Below are positions 53,931 through 61,867 of a stretch of DNA of 64,000 nucleotides, piece after piece. A program made the position numbers and the translations under genes. The notes under the pieces were generated by a model, which saw nothing but the letters and a program-made list of their open reading frames with translations, had not been told where the DNA came from and did not search any database. Positions within the stretch are counted from its first letter, which is position 1; the number at the start of each line of letters is the position of its first letter. Origin of the DNA: Pedobacter lusitanus (GTDB taxonomy: Bacteria; Bacteroidota; Bacteroidia; Sphingobacteriales; Sphingobacteriaceae); NCBI RefSeq assembly GCF_040026395.1, contig NZ_CP157278.1, positions 5,332,001-5,396,000 on the forward strand, read 5' to 3'.

Positions 53931-54599
53931 TCAGAATTTTTTAAACTGTAAATAGGCGTCCACAGGATCTGTACCTGCTAATATTGCTTTCCGTACCAGG
54001 TTTTCTGTTTTTAAAACTTCTTCCGTCTGTTCGATCACCTGCTGTACGAGATTTGCCGGTATCACAATAATGCCATCTCTGTCAGCCAGCACATAATCAC
54101 CGGTTGAAATACTTACGTTTCCTATGTTTATATTTCCTCCCAGTTCAGTTGTACACCAGGTGGCTACCACATCTCTTGGTGTAAAATAGCTGCAATAGAC
54201 CGGAAAGCCGATGCTGTCTACAAAAGAACTGTCCCTGCAGCCACCATCTACAATGTAACCAAGAATACCTTTAAAAGTAAGTGTTTCGGCAGATAGTTCA
54301 CCCATATGTGCTACCGTGTTGTCATTCGGCTGGCAAATTAATACATGCCCGGATGGAGCTTTAGATAACATTTCACACCATTTTAATAAAGAAGTATCCT
54401 TATCTAAGGTAAGATCTATATTTCCGGCAATTGTAAAAACGGGACCTGCTATTTTGTGCTGCAGATTCATTGGCCGAATATGATTAGGCAATAACTGATC
54501 GGGATAACCCAGATTCCGCATAACGTCATATACAGCACCTGTATAACATTTTTCCAGTCTGAGCGAAAAACTATTTTCTGCAGGTATAGGATTAAACAT
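53931..54599 (-). CDS. RraA-fold protein (HMG/CHA aldolase-like)
   Basis: A 222-aa soluble protein. The motif VDGGCRDSSFVDSIGFPVYC (residues ~125-144) carries the G-x-x-R-D sequence of class II pyruvate aldolases and RraA-type proteins, which use a divalent metal. DYVLADRDGIIVIPANLV near the C-terminus is also typical. Members cleave 4-hydroxy-2-oxo acids or decarboxylate oxaloacetate. It is the first gene of the minus operon with the split UxaA, transporter and fucosidases, so it may cleave the 2-keto-3-deoxy acid made by the dehydratase into pyruvate and an aldehyde (inference). RNase E inhibition is unlikely here. Confidence 0.82.
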   Translation of the reverse strand: MFNPIPAENSFSLRLEKCYTGAVYDVMRNLGYPDQLLPNHIRPMNLQHKIAGPVFTIAGNIDLTLDKDTSLLKWCEMLSKAPSGHVLICQPNDNTVAHMGELSAETLTFKGILGYIVDGGCRDSSFVDSIGFPVYCSYFTPRDVVATWCTTELGGNINIGNVSISTGDYVLADRDGIIVIPANLVQQVIEQTEEVLKTENLVRKAILAGTDPVDAYLQFKKF

Positions 54600-54646
54600 A
54601 GGTAATTTAACTAATTGTCAGGAATAAAATACATTAATTTGGTTAG

Positions 54647-54671
54647 ATCTGATCAGCCTTGCAGATCAGAT
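54647..54671. promoter_or_regulatory. Inverted repeat in the RraA-AraC intergenic region
   Basis: atctgatc (54647-54654) and gatcagat (54664-54671) are perfect 8-bp arms with a 9-nt spacer, in the 155-bp divergent gap. It is a plausible operator for the adjacent AraC regulator, or a hairpin; not proven. Confidence 0.4.
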
Positions 54672-54754
54672 AAAGTAAAATTAAGTCAGGAAGCCATTAT
54701 ATGCAATGTACCAGGTTATTAATTAGATGGATTATCTTACTATTTGTATATTAG

Positions 54755-55657
54755 TTGATGGACAAATTACAAACAGAAAAAGGCTGGGCTAACTACTGGC
54801 AGGGAAAAGGAAGAAAACTGATTGTAATTCCCAAAGAAGTACTGAAAACTAAGGTGGTACCTAATATATTGTTAAATCAGTTATATATGACTGATCTTGG
54901 CTTTTACCCGGCAGCATCAGCACATTATACATTCAGAGAGACAGGATGCCCTGAGATGGTTGTTATGCTCTGTGTTGCCGGAAAAGGAAAATACGAAAGT
55001 AAGGCCGGAAGTTATACTGTATTACCGGGGCAATTCTTTATTCTGCCACCAGGGCAGATGCATCAGTATGAGGCCGATGCTCTTGATCCCTGGAGTATTT
55101 ACTGGATAAGGATTACCGGAAGTAATATGAGTAAATTTTGTACGCAGGCAACGGCTAAAAAGTGTTTCAGACCTATGTATACTAAAAACGTAATGGAAGC
55201 GGCCCGTCTTTTTGAAGATCTTTTTGTAACACTTGAAAATGGTTGCAGTCTTCAAAATCTCACCTATGCCAATATGACTTTACAGCATTTACTTGCACTC
55301 TTGCTTTTTCGTTTGCAGGAAAGTGTAAAAGAGATAACCAGTTTGACCAACAAGGCGATAAATTTTATGAGAGAGCAGATTCATCAGCAATACTCACTGC
55401 AGGAGCTGGCCTCAGTATTTAATTATTCTCCATCTCAGTTCTCTAATCTTTTTAAAAAAGAAACCGGGTATTCTCCCATCGATTACTTTATACATCTCAA
55501 ATTGCAGGAGAGCTGTAAATTACTGGATTTTACAGGTTTGAAAATTTATGAAGTAGCCTTGAAAGTAGGTTATAAAGATCCTTATCATTTCTCTAAACTT
55601 TTTAAGAAAATTATGCATGTATCACCCGAACAATACAGGCAGGTGAAAAAGGGATAG
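54755..55657 (+). CDS. AraC-family transcription regulator with cupin sensor domain
   Basis: A 300-aa regulator. The N-terminal half is a cupin/AraC-binding domain (PGQFFILPPGQMHQYEAD, residues ~89-106) that would sense a small carbohydrate. The C-terminal ~100 residues hold two helix-turn-helix motifs (YSLQELASVFNYSPSQFSNL and IYEVALKVGYKDPYHFSKLF), the second with the AraC signature. It is divergent from the RraA/UxaA/transporter/GH29 operon and sits next to a third GH29 gene on its other side (stop-to-stop distance about 0 bp). The likely role is induction of the fucose operons by L-fucose or a derivative. Confidence 0.9.
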   Translation: MMDKLQTEKGWANYWQGKGRKLIVIPKEVLKTKVVPNILLNQLYMTDLGFYPAASAHYTFRETGCPEMVVMLCVAGKGKYESKAGSYTVLPGQFFILPPGQMHQYEADALDPWSIYWIRITGSNMSKFCTQATAKKCFRPMYTKNVMEAARLFEDLFVTLENGCSLQNLTYANMTLQHLLALLLFRLQESVKEITSLTNKAINFMREQIHQQYSLQELASVFNYSPSQFSNLFKKETGYSPIDYFIHLKLQESCKLLDFTGLKIYEVALKVGYKDPYHFSKLFKKIMHVSPEQYRQVKKG

Positions 55658-57445
55658 CTATTTTGCATAAATATCAAAACCTAATTGCTGTAATTTACTC
55701 CCTGTCCTTAACCTGATATATCTGATTTCTTTTCCGGGAATAGCAGCTCCGGCAATAAAGGTTGTCAGGCTGATTTCCCTGTTGCTAACTTTAGTTGTGT
55801 TTTCCCAGTGCTCTCCGTCTGCAGATACACTGAATTCAAGTCCTTTATTGTCCTGATGAAATCCCAAACCAGTTACATTTTCTATTTGATTCAAATCAAT
55901 GATTATCTGGTTATTGATCCAGCTGGTAGCTTTTATATGACAGGTTTTGATTCTTTTGCCATAAGCAGGATCACTAAATATGGATTTGTCAACCAGATAA
56001 AAGTTTGTTTTAACTGGTTCCTGAGTTGTTAATTCAATAATGCTTGCTATGCTGTCAGGAATTGCTGGTGCTGTGAAAATCAGAGAATCTGCGTTTTGTT
56101 TCCAGGAAATTTTTTCACTCAGATTTACAAATGATGCTTTTAAAATCTTATTTTCTGCAATAACCGGTAAGCTGAGTTTCTTGTTTTTCCACTGATAGAC
56201 ATATAGAAAAATTTTATGATCTCTGTGTGTAGCCCCATAATTGCTTTCTGGAATCCAGGGGCCGCCTTTTGTTCCATAATAAGTGTTGCCATATTTTTTG
56301 AGCCATTGACCTATTTCCAGTAACGTCTGTTTTTGTGATACATCAAATTGTCCGTTCCAGTGCGCTCCCCAGCTCAGCAAAACATTTCCATTACCGGAAG
56401 CAGAAGAAAGTAATTCACGGATTAAAACTGATGCAGATTTTATCGGAGCGGGAGAATAAGCCCAGCTGCCATTCAGGGTCATACAACTTTCCCATGGGCG
56501 TTCCTGATAAGTTCCTACACGCTGTTCCGGGGTGTCATAATCACCTGGCAAACCTGTCCTGTTATTAATGATAATGCCTGGCTGTAATTTACGGATCATT
56601 CTGGTCAGACGTTCAGCATCCCACATATCAGCGGTAAACATTCCACCCCAATAAGCTGCATCAAACCAGAAAATATCGACTTTACCATATTTGGTGCAAA
56701 GTTCCCTAACTACGTTAAACTGATAAGCCAGATATTTTTGATGGGATGTTCCCGGAGTAACTTTTCTCCCCGGCAGGGCTTCATAATAAGGGGCATCTGC
56801 GATTTCTTTGATTTTGGAGGGATCTACCGGAGCATAATCAGGATGATGCCAGTCGCGCTGTGAATAATAAATTCCAAACTTCATGCCTGCCTGATGACAG
56901 GCATCTGCCAGCTCTTTCAGATAATCACGTTTAAAAGGAGTATTCGTGATTTTGAAGTCGCTATATTCCGTATCCCATAAGTGGAATCCGTCATGATGTT
57001 TAGCTATCACCACAATATATTTCATTCCTGCATCCTGAGCAATTCTGACCCATTCTTTTGCATCAAATTTCTCCAGTCTAAACATTGATGGCCATTTTGT
57101 CCAGACACTGTCCGGATAACTACCATGACCACTATCCGGGGCTTTCCTTGTATATAGGATTGGCCAGCTTAAATCTTTGTTTACATAGGCAGATAGTCCA
57201 AAAGTGATAAACATTCCATAACGCGCTTCATTAAACCATTCCATTTCTTTTGGTGTTGCAAAATTACTGGCATTCCATTCGGCCTGTGTAAATCTCTGGT
57301 TCAATATAGAAAGGGGTCTAGGGTCATTTTTTAGCACAGACCACTGGGCTATAGTATATTCAGGAATAAATAATACTATTGTCAGGAATAAGAAAATAGC
57401 AATTCTGATAAGAAATAGTTTGTGCTGGCTGGTTTGAATTAACAT
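55658..57445 (-). CDS. GH29 alpha-L-fucosidase (595 aa)
   Basis: A 595-aa exported enzyme; the first ~35 residues form an N-terminal signal or anchor. GH29 motifs are YGMFITFGLSAY, YIVVIAKHHDGFHLWDTEY and VDIFWFDAAYWGG, with Asp of FWFD the likely nucleophile. The C-terminal ~200 residues are beta-rich, with an F5/8C-like end that fits sugar binding. This one is the most canonical of the three by length. Its start codon lies beside a 612-bp intergenic stretch containing a striking palindrome. It converges with the AraC gene and is on its own transcript. Confidence 0.88.
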   Translation of the reverse strand: MLIQTSQHKLFLIRIAIFLFLTIVLFIPEYTIAQWSVLKNDPRPLSILNQRFTQAEWNASNFATPKEMEWFNEARYGMFITFGLSAYVNKDLSWPILYTRKAPDSGHGSYPDSVWTKWPSMFRLEKFDAKEWVRIAQDAGMKYIVVIAKHHDGFHLWDTEYSDFKITNTPFKRDYLKELADACHQAGMKFGIYYSQRDWHHPDYAPVDPSKIKEIADAPYYEALPGRKVTPGTSHQKYLAYQFNVVRELCTKYGKVDIFWFDAAYWGGMFTADMWDAERLTRMIRKLQPGIIINNRTGLPGDYDTPEQRVGTYQERPWESCMTLNGSWAYSPAPIKSASVLIRELLSSASGNGNVLLSWGAHWNGQFDVSQKQTLLEIGQWLKKYGNTYYGTKGGPWIPESNYGATHRDHKIFLYVYQWKNKKLSLPVIAENKILKASFVNLSEKISWKQNADSLIFTAPAIPDSIASIIELTTQEPVKTNFYLVDKSIFSDPAYGKRIKTCHIKATSWINNQIIIDLNQIENVTGLGFHQDNKGLEFSVSADGEHWENTTKVSNREISLTTFIAGAAIPGKEIRYIRLRTGSKLQQLGFDIYAK

Positions 57446-58057
57446 TTTTGGCGGTTTTAGGTCTGTAATTGATCCTGGTTTGATCAGATAATATTAATCG
57501 TCTGGTCCGGATGAGATAAAAATATCTGGTTTTACTATAATACACCATGCAGAATATCATTATTCTGATGTGTTATCCTATGATTTGAATCAGAAGGATT
57601 TCCTGAATGATCTTGTTTTTTTATAATGGTCATATCACCCCATATATTTTCGGCCGCTTGGATTAAGTCAGAGGTCGGAGTTGGCATAGGGTTGGTATAC
57701 CCCTGGGGTATACCAACCCTATGCCAACTCCGACCTCTGACCTGTCTGCGACTTAAATTGCTGTTATTGTCCTATACTGGAATTAATGCTTCTGACAGCG
57801 TTTATACAGTCCAGGTTTTTTATTCTGCAGAAGGCGTATAGTTGCCGGTTAGGTGATGATAGGAATTATAATTTTTTTTTGGATTACTTAAATTGTAGCG
57901 CCGCAGGTAGTGTTTGTGTGAAAAATAATTTAATCTGGTATTAAATTGATTGATTTTCAGTGTTTTTTTGCAATTTTAATTAGCTGATTTTCGGGAGCAG
58001 GACAGTCGTAAATGCACCCTTAAATCAGTACATCAAAACCTATAAAAAACATCTGCA
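57446..58057. other. 612-bp intergenic region with a long palindrome
   Basis: The gap between the divergent GH29 and esterase genes contains no ORF that I can support. The first ~100 bp (57446-57550) presumably hold the GH29 promoter. A perfect inverted repeat lies at 57667-57741. The last ~150 bp are AT-rich and should hold the esterase promoter, though I cannot place a -33/-7 pair with confidence. Confidence 0.7.
57667..57741. repeat. Perfect 37-bp inverted repeat with a 1-nt centre
   Basis: The left arm (57667-57703, beginning gtcagaggtcggagttggca) is exactly complementary to the right arm (57705-57741); only t57704 lies between them. It is richer in G+C than its surroundings and would fold into a near-perfect hairpin of 37 bp. 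No flanking target-site duplication is obvious and no transposase is nearby. Possible readings: a strong bidirectional terminator, a REP/MITE-like element or a recombination/protein-binding site. Confidence 0.95.
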
Positions 58058-59611
58058 ATGAAATTGAAAAACAAAAAAATTACTTTTAAAGTCCGGTTTT
58101 TTCTGGTCCTTTCTTTAGTGATCGGAAATCTGACTATGATGAATGCTAACGCTCAGGATACTGTGAGAAGAATACCTGAGCCTGGAAAACTTGATTCCAT
58201 AAATTCAAGCATTTTAAAGGAAAAAAGACTGATAGAAGTGTTTATTCCCCAGGATTACAAGCCAGGTAATGCAAGCAAGTATGATGTGTTGTATGTGCTT
58301 GACGGAGGTAACTGGAATACCGGGTTAATTAAAGAAACCCAGCATTTTTTGGAAAAGGAGGGCTATATGCCGCCGACAATAATCGTCAGTATTCTGGGGA
58401 TTGACAGAAATAAAGATCTTACACCAACACAAATGAAAGGTTGGAAAACCTCGGGTGGGGCCAGTAAATTTCTGGGTTTTATTAAAGATGAACTGATTCC
58501 TTATATTAATAAAAAATATCCCTCCAATGGGGATAACACACTTTGGGGGCATTCATTGGGCGGTTTATTTGTTACCTATGCCTTGTTAAATGAACCAAAA
58601 GTTTTTAAATCATATATTGCAGTTGATCCCAGTCTATGGTGGGATAACTCTTATATCCAAAAAATTGCTGCGGATAAACTTCCCGTTTTAAATGGTTCTA
58701 ATCCGGCCCTTTTTATAAGTGGCAGAGAAGGTGAGGAAGGAAAATCAATGAAGATTGACAGCATGGATAGCCTGCTTAAAAAAAGTGCTCCCGCAAGTCT
58801 GACCTGGAAAATCATTAATTATCCGGATGAAACACATAGTTCATTAAGACTAAAAGGGGTATATGATGGACTAAAGTTCTGTTATACCGGTTATAACAAT
58901 GAGATTGAATTTCATCCGATGAATGGTATAGTCCTGAAAAATAAACCAATTAAAATGTGGTATTTCAGTGATACGTCAAAAGTGTATTATACGCTTGACG
59001 GAACTGAACCTACCTTACAATCAAAAAGAATGCAGCACAATTTTATGCTGACTGGTGCGGCCAGAGTCACTGATAAACATTTTACTACCCGAAGCCGCTA
59101 TGATAAGGTCAGAACCGGTGATTTCGTCTATGGGGAAACTTTACGTCCTGTTTCAAAAAAAGAAAATATGAAACCAGGCGGGTTTAACTATACTTACTAT
59201 GAAGGTAAATGGGAAGAATGGCCGGATTTTAAAAGCTTGAAAAATCCGGTAAAAACCGGTCTGACAGATCATGATTTTGATGTGGACAGACTTCCCCGCA
59301 AAAATAATCTTGCGCTGGTCATTGATGGATTTCTGGAAACTAAAGAGGAAGGATATTATATGTTTATACTGGACTCTGATAAGAGTTCAAAATTTTACCT
59401 TGATCATAAATTGCTGATGAAATGGGATGGCCCGGAAACTCAGTCCTGTACTTATATAGTACCATTGGCAAAAGGGTTTTATCCGGTTCGGCTGGAGTAC
59501 TTTCATAAATATGAAGGTTATAAATTAAAGCTGAGTTATCTTACACCTGGAATAATAGATACCATGCAGGCTATTCCGATTCCTTCAGAACTTCAATATA
59601 GCCAGCATTAA
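58058..59611 (+). CDS. Secreted esterase with chitobiase-like and PA14-like C-terminal modules
   Basis: A 517-aa exported protein (signal ends NANA, residue ~31). Residues ~40-275 are an esterase-D/enterochelin-esterase-type alpha/beta hydrolase with the nucleophile elbow GHSLGG (about residue 165) and YDVLYVLDGGNW. Residues ~295-340 resemble the chitobiase-type beta module (KVYYTLDGTEPTLQSKRM). Residues ~380-510 look like a PA14-type domain (EEGYYMFILDSDKSSKFYLD). The combination suggests a surface-anchored or secreted esterase that binds glycan. It may remove acyl groups from a polysaccharide used by the SusC unit that follows (inference). Start at the ATG before the signal peptide. Confidence 0.82.
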   Translation: MKLKNKKITFKVRFFLVLSLVIGNLTMMNANAQDTVRRIPEPGKLDSINSSILKEKRLIEVFIPQDYKPGNASKYDVLYVLDGGNWNTGLIKETQHFLEKEGYMPPTIIVSILGIDRNKDLTPTQMKGWKTSGGASKFLGFIKDELIPYINKKYPSNGDNTLWGHSLGGLFVTYALLNEPKVFKSYIAVDPSLWWDNSYIQKIAADKLPVLNGSNPALFISGREGEEGKSMKIDSMDSLLKKSAPASLTWKIINYPDETHSSLRLKGVYDGLKFCYTGYNNEIEFHPMNGIVLKNKPIKMWYFSDTSKVYYTLDGTEPTLQSKRMQHNFMLTGAARVTDKHFTTRSRYDKVRTGDFVYGETLRPVSKKENMKPGGFNYTYYEGKWEEWPDFKSLKNPVKTGLTDHDFDVDRLPRKNNLALVIDGFLETKEEGYYMFILDSDKSSKFYLDHKLLMKWDGPETQSCTYIVPLAKGFYPVRLEYFHKYEGYKLKLSYLTPGIIDTMQAIPIPSELQYSQH

Positions 59612-59710
59612 TTAACAGGCAGGGGTATATAAAAAGATTAAACTGAAATATAATAACCAGGTGATTTCTTATGATAAGAACATCACTGCTAAATGGAGAA
59701 AGTAACAGAA

Positions 59711-59745
59711 AAGCCTTCCGGAACTCAGACCGGAAGGCTTTTTTT
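59711..59745 (+). terminator. Rho-independent terminator after the esterase gene
   Basis: The arms aagccttccgg (59711-59721) and ccggaaggctt (59730-59740) form an 11-bp perfect stem with an 8-nt loop, followed directly by a T run. It lies 100 bp after the stop. Confidence 0.92.
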
Positions 59746-59763
59746 GTTGCCTGTATAAATTAC

Positions 59764-59801
59764 GCAAACGTTTGTGCAGAGGATTTAAATTTAAATCCTC
59801 T
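59764..59801. promoter_or_regulatory. Two adjacent palindromes before the second ECF sigma gene
   Basis: caaacgtttg (59765-59774) has the same core as the site before the first sigma gene. Three bases later comes a perfect 24-nt palindrome, agaggatttaaa/tttaaatcctct (59778-59801), ending 23 bp before the ATG at 59825. Both are probably protein-binding sites; the second could overlap the promoter or leader. Confidence 0.6.
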
Positions 59802-59824
59802 AGATTTAATTAGATAAAACCTGA

Positions 59825-60406
59825 ATGTCTAACCAAAAATCTCTTACTGACAGTGAATTAATTGAGCTTCTTAAGCAGGAAGATCAAACTGCATTCGCTG
59901 AAATTTATGAGCGATACTGGACTGTGTTGTTTCTTCATGCCCGGAATTTGCTCCGGGATAATGATGAAGCTGCGGACATTGTTCAGGAATTGTTTGCCGG
60001 GTTGTGGTTAAAGTCTAAATCTGTCGTTCTTAGTGGTTCGCTTTCGTCCTATCTGTATAAAGCTGTTCGTAATAAGGTTTTTGATCATCTGAGGCATAAA
60101 AAGGTCATGAATGATTATCTGAAATCTATCAATGATTTTATACTGGAGGAACAGTTTGTAGCTGATGAACTGCTAAGAGAAAAAGAACTCGCCGCGATTA
60201 TCGAAAATGAAATAAATGCACTCCCTGCAAAAATGCGTGAGGTATTTATACTGAGCCGAAAACAGTACTTATCCTATCAGCAGATTGCGCTCCAGCTGAA
60301 TATCAGTGAGCATACGGTAAAAAGCCAGATCAGCAATGCCTTAAGAACTTTAAGAACGAAAGTAGGTGCGTCAGCTTTCCTGATTGCCTACCTGATGAGT
60401 CATTAA
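59825..60406 (+). CDS. ECF-type RNA polymerase sigma factor (FecI-like), second
   Basis: A 193-aa protein with sigma region 2 (FAEIYERYWTVLFLHARNLL; DEAADIVQELFAGLWLKS) and region 4 (LPAKMREVFILSRKQYLSYQ; LQLNISEHTVKSQI). It is divergent in sequence from the sigma factor at 46183 and so likely recognises a different promoter. It is followed by a FecR gene (98 bp) and a SusC gene, the usual Bacteroidota trans-envelope signalling set. Its upstream region shares the caaacgtttg palindrome with the first sigma gene. Confidence 0.92.
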   Translation: MSNQKSLTDSELIELLKQEDQTAFAEIYERYWTVLFLHARNLLRDNDEAADIVQELFAGLWLKSKSVVLSGSLSSYLYKAVRNKVFDHLRHKKVMNDYLKSINDFILEEQFVADELLREKELAAIIENEINALPAKMREVFILSRKQYLSYQQIALQLNISEHTVKSQISNALRTLRTKVGASAFLIAYLMSH

Positions 60407-60504
60407 AGAAGGCTAAATCATTTTCTTTATATTTTTTTAACATTCATCTCATACCTGGGTAACAGTAAAACGTCTTAACCTAAAACCGGACGAATTACTC
60501 TCAG

Positions 60505-61656
60505 ATGAATCAGACAGAACTAAAAATTTTACTGGAAAAATATATAAGCGGAAACTGCAGTGCTGAAGAAACTGTTTTACTGGAAAGCTGGTATCTGTTC
60601 AGGTCAAAAAAAGATAAATTGCCATTAACTGATGAACAGGAACTCGAATTGTATAAAAAACTGATTTGGGAGGGCATTCAGCGTAAAACAGAGATTAAGC
60701 AAGAATTACATCACAGGAATCCTGTTCGTTTATGGTACAGAATTCTGGCAGCGGCTTCTGTTGTATTAGTTCTGGCATTCGGAAGCTATTACTGGTTTAA
60801 CGCAAATCCAAAACAGCCACTTTCTCAAAATGCAGCTATTAAACAAGATCTTTTGCCCGGTACAGATAAGGCTGTATTATTCCTGTCAAACGGCAAACAA
60901 ATTAGTTTAGACAGTGCCGGATCAGGAATTATTGCTAAAGAAAAAAATACGCTTGTTCAAAAAAATGGGGTGAATATCTTAAGCTACAAAGAAAGCTCAT
61001 CATTTGCTAATGAAGGACAGGTTGCATATAATACTATCAGAACACCAAATGGGGGACAATGGCCGGTCATAGAACTGCCTGACGGCACCAAAGCATTTTT
61101 GGATGCCGCATCTTCTATTTCTTTTCCGGTATCTTTTAAAGGGGAACGCAAAGTAACTATTACCGGGCAGGTATATTTTCAGGTTGTACATAATGCCAGT
61201 AAGCCTTTCCGGGTAATTGTTAAAGGACTTACTATTGAGGATATAGGCACAGGTTTTAATGTCAACGCCTATGATGATGAACCTGTGGTGAAAACAACAC
61301 TGGTAGAAGGAAGTGTCCGCGTTGCACAAAAAGCACATCAAATAGTGTTGACTCCTGGTCAGCAGGCAGTGACAGTAGCAGGGTCTGATAAGTTAATATC
61401 AAGAACGGCAAATATTGAAGAAGTGACAGCATGGAAGAACGGATTGTTCCAGTTTAATCATACCAGTATTGATGTTGTCATGCGTCAGATAGCCAGATGG
61501 TATAATGTTGAAGTGGTTTATCAGAGTGATGTTTCTAAAGTATCATTTACAGGTAATCTCTCCCGTAATTTAAAAGCATCCCGGTTACTGGAAATGCTAA
61601 GTATTACGGGCCTGCATTTCAGGATCGAGGACAAGAAAATAATAGTAAGACGCTAA
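60505..61656 (+). CDS. FecR-family anti-sigma factor, second
   Basis: A 383-aa protein with a cytoplasmic N-terminal helical domain (~1-80), one membrane helix (~83-103; ILAAASVVLVLAFGSYYWF) and a periplasmic FecR domain (IELPDGTKAFLDAASSISFP; GTGFNVNAYDDE). The DUF4974-type C-terminal domain has MRQIARWYNVEVVYQSD. It would be paired with the sigma factor at 59825 and with the STN domain of the SusC protein at 61868. Length and layout match the first FecR in this window, but the sequences differ widely. Confidence 0.93.
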   Translation: MNQTELKILLEKYISGNCSAEETVLLESWYLFRSKKDKLPLTDEQELELYKKLIWEGIQRKTEIKQELHHRNPVRLWYRILAAASVVLVLAFGSYYWFNANPKQPLSQNAAIKQDLLPGTDKAVLFLSNGKQISLDSAGSGIIAKEKNTLVQKNGVNILSYKESSSFANEGQVAYNTIRTPNGGQWPVIELPDGTKAFLDAASSISFPVSFKGERKVTITGQVYFQVVHNASKPFRVIVKGLTIEDIGTGFNVNAYDDEPVVKTTLVEGSVRVAQKAHQIVLTPGQQAVTVAGSDKLISRTANIEEVTAWKNGLFQFNHTSIDVVMRQIARWYNVEVVYQSDVSKVSFTGNLSRNLKASRLLEMLSITGLHFRIEDKKIIVRR

Positions 61657-61867
61657 TCAACAGAACCAAATTATTCACCTAACCAAATTTATACATCATG
61701 GAGAAATAAATACAAATACTTAGTGGTTAAAAATGAAAATGCCGGAAAGCGGTGGAACGCTTCCCGACAATAGATTTGAGTTAACCTTCCTGTTTTCGTT
61801 TGAGCTCGAACAGGTGAAATTATTGTTGTGACATCACGCACATATCAACCCAAACCGTACAAAAATA
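61657..61867 (+). other. 211-bp gap between fecR and susC with a weak hairpin
   Basis: No gene seen. A short imperfect hairpin (ggaaagcg and cgcttcc, about 61744-61763) lies here, comparable to the hairpin in the same position of the first locus (44852-44878). An ATG at 61698 opens only a 3-codon frame. Confidence 0.4.
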
